64,000 bases of DNA from Pyronema omphalodes. Lineage: Eukaryota > Ascomycota > Pezizomycetes > Pezizales > Pyronemataceae. Positions 56,176 to 64,000 of this stretch are shown here, piece after piece. The stretch is from contig JAJJXM010000005.1 of assembly GCA_024516155.1 (NCBI GenBank), positions 1,178,001 through 1,242,000 of the forward strand. The letters run 5' to 3'. How positions within the stretch are numbered: the stretch's first letter is position 1; every line of letters begins with the position of its first letter. The notes under the pieces are model-generated. The model was not told the origin of the DNA. It did no database searches and saw only the letters and a program-made list of their open reading frames with translations. Both the position numbers and the translations under genes were made by a program.

Positions 56176-58733
56176 GCGTCATTCCTTTACACCTTGAACT
56201 ATATATCGTGTGCGATGTACAGTGCACTGATATCTGTCTCCTCCGGGCTAGCCATACGCGCAGCCTCAACGTCGTGATGAGGGCACTGTACTTTTGTTGT
56301 GAAGGTATGCCAAAGTACTGGACCTTAATTTGAGTAGATACTTACGGGGTTTGTAGGGCATACTATTATTTCAAAAGCTTAAGCTAGTCCTCGGTATTCA
56401 ACCGGGTTCTTATCCAAGGCTGCGTTGATTAGGAGTATTTCATTTTATCGCTCTGGCTTATACCATCCAGTCACAGGATCCACTGAACCTATGAAGACCG
56501 ATGTCGTGATCATCAATCTAGATACTGATGCGGACGGCATATACTAAGACCAGCGGTTGCAAGATAAGCATCTCCGTATATTGGAACCGACATATATATA
56601 CAGTAGTCAGCGAATCGATATGCTAAACAAAGGTTGGGTAGCCTCATAGGACAATTAGATATCCAACTTCCTATAAATCAGCAGTCTCATGTGGAGACGA
56701 TTTCCTATGAGGCCATGGTTATGAAAGCGTTCTGCAAACATGATTCGAGGAGAGTGGTGTGAGCGTAGCTACCAAACAACTGACATGTCTTGGAAACTTG
56801 CCCAGGGAAGTTGTTTGGGTTGCGGCTATGCTACATCCGTAAGAAATGGTGTTTACATGTTGATAATTGAGGTACAACCACAAAGTATCACGAGTTATTC
56901 TGTTACTTTCTTCCGGTTCAGCCCTAGTACACGGATCGGCGTTGACATGGAATTTACGTCAAGACAAAGCCATAGATTCACCATTAAAGGGCATACCTCT
57001 TCAGTCCTGACATCCTTTAGTAGATAAGTTTTTTTACAGTGTTTTTATGTACCTATCAAGGCATCTTCTTGGGACGCAGTTGAATTCAAAGAGAAGGGAT
57101 TGGGTGCATCAAGCGAGGCACATACGAGAAGGAATAATCGACCAATTGGATGAGTCTTCTGTACAACGGGAGTGCATATGTACAAGTTACAACTGATCTG
57201 AGACCCCCTCAGCCCCGGCTACATACATACGCCGAAGGAATATCAGGCGAAAGTTACTCTGCGATGATGGAGGCGTTGCCTGAGCGGTTAGAGAATACTT
57301 GTACTTGAAATATGCGGCGATGTGGTATGCCTTACGCAATGATTTCTGTGACGCAGTCGCAGCACACCCCCAGAGTCAAAATGCTGCGGTGAGGGCGATG
57401 CAAGTTAATCCCTTTGAATAGAATGTCGACAAAGTAACGTGAGATATCCAAAAGAACCCCACCCTTGGTTTTGTGTTTGAAAAGTATCACAAGACATACT
57501 TCTACGGTAATTAGCGAGCACATATAAACAGTATGAGGAATTGTATCACCATAGCAATTCGCTGTATTAAGGCTGTGAAGACCGTATTCAAGGGTATTAG
57601 CTCTATATGTATTAGTCAAAGACTCTTGAAAGCATTCCAATGCACAGGATATGAATGAGCAAATATATAATCAATAAGAATCTCCGTAGAGGAAATATTG
57701 ATTTCATCGGAGAGCGATGTGGAAGATTATTCTTTCATTCGAACAATCATATTAAGGTCACTCGGAAACTCATATTTGGTAATCTTTCTAGGCTCTGCGG
57801 CTTTCAAAGAATGGGCCACAATATAGATTTGACTTGTCTCGTGGACCCGTATACGGCGCCTTCAACTGACGGAGGTAAACCTTAGGATTGATCAACGCAT
57901 GCGTCCACGCCTAGGCGGGTACTCTCTTCCCGACACTCAGCACAAACGCAGCATTTGAAGTATTTAAGAGTATATTTGACTGCGGAAATTAGGAGACTGC
58001 ACTAAGTGGCCTAGAACGCAAGGAAAGTTGTTTTTTCTGTCATCCAGAATGGGCTTTTCTGGCTTCGGTCAGGTTACATATGATAAAATAAATACATCAA
58101 TAAGGATGTCGACTGAGATCCTGTGGTCCCATTAACCATGATTACTGCATAATTATGAGACCATAAATCGTAACACCGACCTTGTTCGTGTGGAATTGTC
58201 ACCTGTTGAAGTGGCATTACGACGCCGTAGCTTAGCTAAAGACCGCAGTCACATTCTCCGAAACAACATGGGGTAAGTACGTGCGCAAGGCGTTTACAGA
58301 GCCTCTCAGTCCAATTGGTTTGGCGTATTATCTTCCTACATTTCAAGGACTCACTATTGGCGGATTTGCTATTTTATAAGGCGATGCAATATGCATAATA
58401 AATCCGATTGAGATGCATGTTGCTCAGCGCACGCCAAGTCACTGCGCCATCCCATCAGTCGGGTGAAAATACTCTGTGTTATTGCTCCAGAAAATATACC
58501 CCGCATTTCTATATTTTGCACATGCGGCATCGTCGACAGGATATTTATATGCATCGTTGTTATCTAGCATCTAGCTTGTATTCCATCATTTCCATCACCG
58601 CAAAGCAACGGCTCTTCGCACCAGCGTTCACGTCCATCTGAGAAAGTTATTGTTGCGAGCAGTAACTCCAATATTTTACGTTCAGTATTACTCACGATTT
58701 ACGAAAAACCCTTCACTTTATCGGCAGTACAAA
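56176..58733. other. Gene-poor stretch before the NLR
   Basis: Open frames at 56740-57027 and 57655-57885 (+) lack domains. A tRNA-Ser-like fragment at 57271-57320 is listed separately. No other feature is supported. Confidence 0.4.
57271..57320 (+). pseudogene. 5' half of a tRNA-Ser(UGA)-like sequence
   Basis: TTGCCTGAGCGGTTAGAG resembles a serine-type D-arm, followed by ACTTGAAAT, the usual anticodon loop of tRNA-Ser with anticodon TGA. No variable arm, T-arm or 3' acceptor half follows, so this is at most a truncated relic. Confidence 0.35.
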
Positions 58734-61700
58734 ATGGCCGGAACCGCTCCCACCAACATGAAGCCGAGAAAACGTCATCGACTAAGGCGAGGAATATCCA
58801 ATTTATTTAAGCTCCTGAAAGCACCAAAAAATCAGCCGTCTATGAAAACAAAGGGCAAGAATACTGAAAGTCCAGAAACTGACAATACCAACCCGGCTAC
58901 ATCCCCATCCTCAAAGATATCGGCTCCTACAGCAGAGTCATCGTCAAAAGCCGAGAGCAGAGCTGCCATTGGAAAGGAAAGCCCTCAATCGGATTCATCG
59001 AATCAGTTTGAGCAGCTACCTACGACGACAAAAGCGCAGCCTGAGACGAATACCAATGCCGGAAACACAGACGAACGGCAAACCAATTCGACAGCAACTA
59101 CCACCGTAACAAATCAATCCCTGTGGAGCAAGGCTCTCAGCAGCAAAGTTCTCGATGACGAGCGCGAAACACTCAACAGTTTGAATTCTCAAGCCAACTC
59201 CTTCGATACCGTATCTGAAGTCAAATCTTTTGTTCAAAATATTCTCAGCATTAAGAAAGATGATGCTTGGAAAATCAGAGTCAAAGGGGAAGAAATTGTA
59301 TTGAGAGATATTGCGCGAAAATTGCTCGGCTGGATGGACCGATTCAAGGAGATTGGAGATATAATTATTCAATACAGTCCCGTGAATGCGGCGCTTCCAT
59401 GGGCTGGATTTCGATTTCTTCTCAAGGTTAGTCGTAACTACTACTTCGTATGATGGCACTTATAACTCATACTCCGCAGGTTTACATGGATAATGAGAAG
59501 ACGATGGACGCAGTCTTTGTGGGACTTGAGTACATTGCCGGTCTTATTCACAGATGCACGCTTTACGAGCTGCTTTATATTAGCGAAAATTCCTGTCATT
59601 CAAAAAACCTGGAGGAATCAATGCTTCAACTTTATATAGCAATATTAAAGTTCCTTGCTAAAGCTATCATTAAATCAAAACGTAAGTACGCCCATTTCAG
59701 ACGGCTGTGCCGCTACTAATGCTTCTTTAGAAAATCTCTTCAAGACAGTGTTTACCACAGAAGACATTTCAAATAACCTTAAAAATGTCGAGAACTTGGA
59801 GAAGAGGGTTGGATACGACGCTGATGTCGCCAAAGAACAAAGTATTTTTGTCTACGCCGGCGCCGGTTAAATCTGAAATAATATTAACGCTAAGTAGATA
59901 CCCGAAAGGATTTTATGCATCTCCGAACGCAGCTGGAAAATATTCAAAATATAGCGTTGCATAATCAACCCCAACTTCACAACATAAAAGACTGGCTGGA
60001 AGGTACGAGGGTTACTCCAAGTTGTTAAACACAGAGATCTTCTACTGACTTCCATAGACAGTGAAGCATCGACGATTTTACATTGGATATCTCTGATCCC
60101 ATACACAAGTCACCACAAACGTATTAGTGAAGGCCGCCTGGAAGGCACTGGTAAGTGGATTTTGCAGAGGCAAGAGTACACAAGATGGATTTCATCCAGT
60201 GTTTCTCAGCTATTACTATTACGGGGAATACGTAAGTCACCTCATACCTCTTATATTGGAATGTTTCTTGTCTTACCATCCAAATCATTCAGCTGGAGCC
60301 GGGAAAACATACATCATGTAAGCGACAAAGTTTCTCCCCGTGCTATTGCAGGAGTAAATTTTTAATGCAGAGTCGCTATAGATCAAAAGTTATTGATTCT
60401 CTGAATTCGTCTACGACGGGGCTAAAGATAGTGTACTTCTATTGTAATCGAGCCGAAGAAAATCGCCGAGAGCCGGAAAGCATCCTGAATGCGATAATAC
60501 AACAACTTGCGCACTCTGACGTTGATAAGAAGAAATTAGCAAAGCCCATTTTGGATATATACCACGACCGAAAAGAAAAGGGGCAACTGCCATCCCGACC
60601 GAGCCTTTTAGAAAGTCAAAATCTTTTCGTTCAACTCACGAATATATATCCTCGGACCATAATCTGCATTGATGCCTTAGACGAAGTCGCAGAGGACAGC
60701 CGGATACATCTGCTGAAGGCCCTAAATGATGTCATCGCGAAATCCAAAAACCTGGTTAAGATTTTTGCGACAACTCGTATGGATCCTGAGATCGTTGTGC
60801 AGTTTAAGATATTTCCCAGGATTGAGTTACAACCCGATGACAATGTCAGCGATATCACCCAATTTGTACATTCAAGAGTCGAGAGCGCTATAGCGAATAG
60901 TCGATTGCTCTGTGGTCAGGTATCCGACGAGCTTAAATCTGAAATATGCGAAATGCTTTGTGCACGATCCAAGGGAATGTAAGTTCACCATACGACACAG
61001 TGTATTGAGCTGCATATTGGTACAGATACTGATGACTTGGCGGTAGGTTTCAATTGGCAGCGCTTCAAATTACTTCTCTCTGCCAAGAGTTCACGGAAGG
61101 CGATGTAAGACGCAGTTTGCAGGCTCTTCCGGATACTCTGACGGCGGCCTACAACGAGATCTACCACAGCATCACTTCTGCAAAATCCAACGCTTCTCAA
61201 CTTGCACTAACTGCATTCCGCTGGATCCAATATTCATACGAACCGATGCAGACGAGGACCTTACTTGATGCAATTACAGTTGAAGTCGGCAAGTCAGGAG
61301 AGTTCACCCGGAGGGATCCAATACATGCAAACAGCTTATTAAAATTATGCCAAAACCTACTCGTATTGGACGAACAGCTGGACGTTTTCCGCTTCGCCCA
61401 TCTTACTGTGGAAGAGTATCTGGAGACAAGGCCCGAACTCAGTCAAGTCACTTGCCATACCGAAATCGCGAAGGGGTGTCTTTCACTGCTGTGTACTCCG
61501 GAATGCTGGATTGGTTATGAAGAAGTTCCAGTAGAAGAAGGGGGATACAGAAGTCGTCACTTGTTGTCATATGCTGTGACGTTCTGGCCATGGCATTTAC
61601 CTCGTGGCGCAGACATAAATAGCTGCCAAACCCTCACTGAACTATGGGATGCATTTGCATCAGAGAGCAACTATGAACGATGGCTGAGCTATGAAAGAAA

Positions 61701-63066
61701 GTGCGTTAAACCTGATGACTGGTACTCGGAAGATGAATTTTGGGAGACGCTTGCCGATTGGAAGCGAGAGGCCGATGATATTCTTATCCTTATCGCCGTG
61801 TTTGGGCTGAGCAAGGCATTCACTTCAGTATTCGAGTCCGCTCGTCACCACTTGAAGACCGATTTAGGCAGGGCACTTCTAAAATCATGCGAGTTAGGGA
61901 ATCTCGATATTGTTTCATGGCTCGTCGATAAGGGTGCCAATATCTCAACCATTGGCGGTATGCACGATCAAACACCGCTGCATCTGGCATCGTCTATGGG
62001 GCATGACGAAGTAGTCCAACTTCTCCTTGACCGGGGCGCAGACATCTCGGCCGTCGACAGGCATGGGTATACACCACTCCATGAAGCAACAAATGAAAAT
62101 ATAGCCCGAATGCTCATTGAAAAAGGCGCAGACGTCTTCGCCATTAATGGGCTGGGGGGGTCACCACTCCATTATGCAAAAAATGAAAATATAGCCCGAA
62201 TGCTCATTGAAAAGGGCGCAGACGTCTTCGCCATCAGCAAGGGCGGGCATACGACACTACACTCTTCAGCAAACGAGGCTGTTGCCCAAGTTTTCCTTGA
62301 CAGCAACGTCGACATCTCGGCTATCGATGAGAACGGGAACACAGCACTCCATTTTGCCCGCGATAAGGGTGTGGCTAAACTGCTTCTTGACCGTGGTGCA
62401 GACTCTTCGGCCACCAATAATGATGGACGGACACCATTGCATCTCACGTGGTTTGCGGAGGTGGCCCAGGTGCTCATTGAGAATGGCGCGGAAGTCTCGG
62501 GCACTGACAATTTCGGCTTAACACCACTTCATATTGCAGATAATCAGGAAGTCGCACAGCTGCTCATTGATAGTGGCGCAGACCTTTCAGCCATCGATAA
62601 GGACGGAAAGACTCCGCTGCAATTCACGGATAAAGAGGAGATTGCCCGAGTGCTCATTCAGGGGGGCTCTAACATCACGGCCACCGATAATGTCGGACAG
62701 ACGCCGCTACATTATATATCTGATCACAAAATAACACAGTTACTATTGGACAGAGGCGCTGACATCGCGGCAATCGATAAGGACGGGAAAACACCGCTGT
62801 ATATAGCATCGCAGAGAGGGTATATACGGGTCATACAAGTGTTACTTGACGGAGGAGCAGATGTATCAACTACCGATAAAGACGGACAGACACCACTACA
62901 TATGGCATCTTTGGAGGGGTATAAGGGAGTTGTTCGACTGCTGCTTGACAAAGGTTCCGATATATCACCCGTTGACAAGTTCGGGCAAACACCTCTGTAT
63001 CTGTCACTGCTAAGGGGGCATGACGCTGTAACACAGCTGCTCATTGAGGGAGGCGCATGGGACTGA
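58734..63066 (+). CDS. NACHT-ankyrin NLR (STAND NTPase), 1311 residues
   Basis: Eight exons, 58734-59426, 59480-59681, 59731-59841, 59898-60002, 60058-60231, 60293-60317, 60373-60978 and 61047-63066, join in phase. Residues 1-130 are basic, then Ser/Thr-rich. Residues about 145-330 form a helical N-terminal domain like those preceding fungal NACHT domains (PF17100/DUF7708 type; VNAALPWAGFRFLLKVYMDN). After EGTGKWIL comes the NACHT NTPase with Walker A GIPGAGKT (427-434), Walker B IICIDALDE (about 533-541) and sensor FATTR, ending ARSKGMFQLAALQI. A winged-helix-like linker precedes ankyrin repeats from about 910 to the end. Such fungal NLRs act in self/non-self recognition and regulated cell death; this role is family knowledge, not shown here. 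Exon 7 uses the second of two overlapping AGs (GCAGAG). Confidence 0.87.
62071..62790 (+). repeat. Eight in-frame 90-bp ankyrin units (30 residues each)
   Basis: Residues 981-1220 of the NLR are eight units beginning TPLH, SPLH, TTLH, TALH or TPLQ exactly 30 residues apart. Flanking units (before 981 and after 1220) have the normal 33 residues. The three missing residues fall in the loop between the two helices (ASSMGHDEVV becomes ATNENIARM). Confidence 0.85.
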
Positions 63067-63901
63067 GATCGGATGGAGTCGATGCAGGTTATAGGGTCAG
63101 CAGGAGAGGCGGAGAAGCTGGATAGGCAGATAGGTGGATTTCGGGCTACATGGTGTCTAGATTATATTTGTGACAGTTGAATCGATGGTAGATACTATTT
63201 AGATAATGTGACTTTGATATACGATGCATGCAACCGTGATCGTAATCACGGTGTGACGGGAAGAAAAGGAAACAACATGGACAGTTGAATTCAACTGACA
63301 AGCAATGTATCTTTCACAAACAAGATGGAGAAAGAAAATAAATCACGATATTCCCCTAGCCTAGAGAATGCAGCAACCAGCATGACGATACCGCTATTCT
63401 AATCGGCTATTAGAACATGTATACAGCTTGGCAATCAGGGGAATCCCAACACCGGTCGGTAATACGAAGCTTCATAGAAGCTTGATGCCCGCTGTCTTTG
63501 CTTGGTTCTTGGCCCGCTTCGTCTCAAAACATGACTAATAACAGTTTTGTATTGAGAGGAAGCGGGCTTTTTTTGCGTTAGGTAAGCAAGAGCACCACCG
63601 CATCTACATCGGCATCCGAGTGACACCGTATGACTAACAAGACATTCTCCTCGAAACCCCGATCTGTCGACTCGACACCCTCTGCCTACTCGACACTGTC
63701 TACCTACTCGATCCCCTCTGCGTAATCGACCCCACCACCCATCTCTTCGACTCAACTAACCTAACCCATATCCAACCGCCTTGCCACTTCTGTCCTAGCG
63801 CCGACAGGGATGGATCACTAGACATCCTCGTCCTCCATCATCCCCCATCACGCGGTGTGTAAGGAAACAGGGGTGCTAATCCTGTCAAGGGAAATCGAGG
63901 G
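63067..63901. other. 3' region of the NLR, no gene seen
   Basis: No domain-bearing ORF. The only repetition is CGACTCGACACCCTCTGCCTACTCGACAC-like words near 63660-63720, a short degenerate repeat in a pyrimidine-rich tract. Confidence 0.4.
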
Positions 63902-63978
63902 GGCGGCCCCAGTAGTGTAGTGGTATAACTCCCTGCAACTGCACAAATACGACGGGTTCGAATCCCGTGTCGCTCCCA
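63902..63978 (+). pseudogene. Degenerate tRNA-like sequence
   Basis: A perfect T-arm (ACGGG, TTCGAAT, CCCGT) and a D-arm-like AGTAGTGTAGTGGTATAAC are present, and acceptor ends GGGCGGC/GTCGCTC pair with two G-U pairs. However, I cannot fold a five-pair anticodon stem around any loop: the middle reads CTCCCTGCAACTGCACAAATACG. It could be a tRNA with an intron I misread, but a relic or chimera is likelier. Confidence 0.4.
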
Positions 63979-64000
63979 CAGGTATTACTTGGTTACCGGG

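Overview
This window looks like nuclear DNA of a filamentous ascomycete (Pezizomycotina). Its genes are broken by short GT-AG introns of about 45-120 nt. Several families are typical of these fungi: a FarA/CTF1-type Zn2Cys6 regulator, a DOPA-4,5-dioxygenase-family protein, a DUF3074 START-like protein, an NACHT-ankyrin NLR, and a very large GAS2-domain protein. No bacterial, viral or organellar block is visible. An early-diverging class such as Pezizomycetes or Orbiliomycetes is possible, but that is a guess.

Layout. 1-13.1 kb: a zinc-type (MDR) oxidoreductase with a clear TATA box; a divergent pair, the checkpoint clamp gene HUS1 (-) and the mitochondrial flavoprotein gene CYC2 (+), sharing a 178-bp promoter with three MluI cell-cycle boxes; a gene-poor stretch; then the FarA-like regulator (-). 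13.1-29.8 kb: mostly gene-poor DNA holding a three-exon DOPA-dioxygenase-family gene, two tRNA-Gly(GCC) genes in opposite orientation, a DHA2-type MFS transporter, and weak relics (a C2H2 finger, a possible secreted Cys-rich protein). 29.8-45.2 kb: an L-type amino acid transporter, a short F-box-like protein, a pectin-lyase-fold (GH28-like) protein without a signal peptide, and a four-exon 2395-residue protein with a GAS2 domain and S/TxIP motifs, probably microtubule associated. 45.2-58.7 kb: repeat-rich DNA. Two inverted copies of a roughly 0.8-kb TIR element bracket about 7.7 kb that carries a small MITE, a 0.5-kb 9-nt satellite, a DUF3074 gene and the mitochondrial tRNA-modifying GTPase gene MSS1; a tRNA-Val with an odd T-loop lies just inside the right copy. 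58.7-63.1 kb: an eight-exon NACHT-ankyrin NLR with an unusual run of 30-residue ankyrin units. A degenerate tRNA-like sequence lies at the right edge.

Most genes here are unrelated in function. CYC2 and MSS1 are both mitochondrial, and HUS1 is a DNA-damage checkpoint gene. The most noteworthy points are the NLR with its shortened ankyrin repeats, the putative plus-end-tracking GAS2/SxIP protein, the MCB-box cluster in the HUS1/CYC2 promoter, and the inverted transposon pair around DUF3074 and MSS1. Exon boundaries were placed by eye from GT-AG sites, branch motifs and reading phase, and have not been tested against transcripts.
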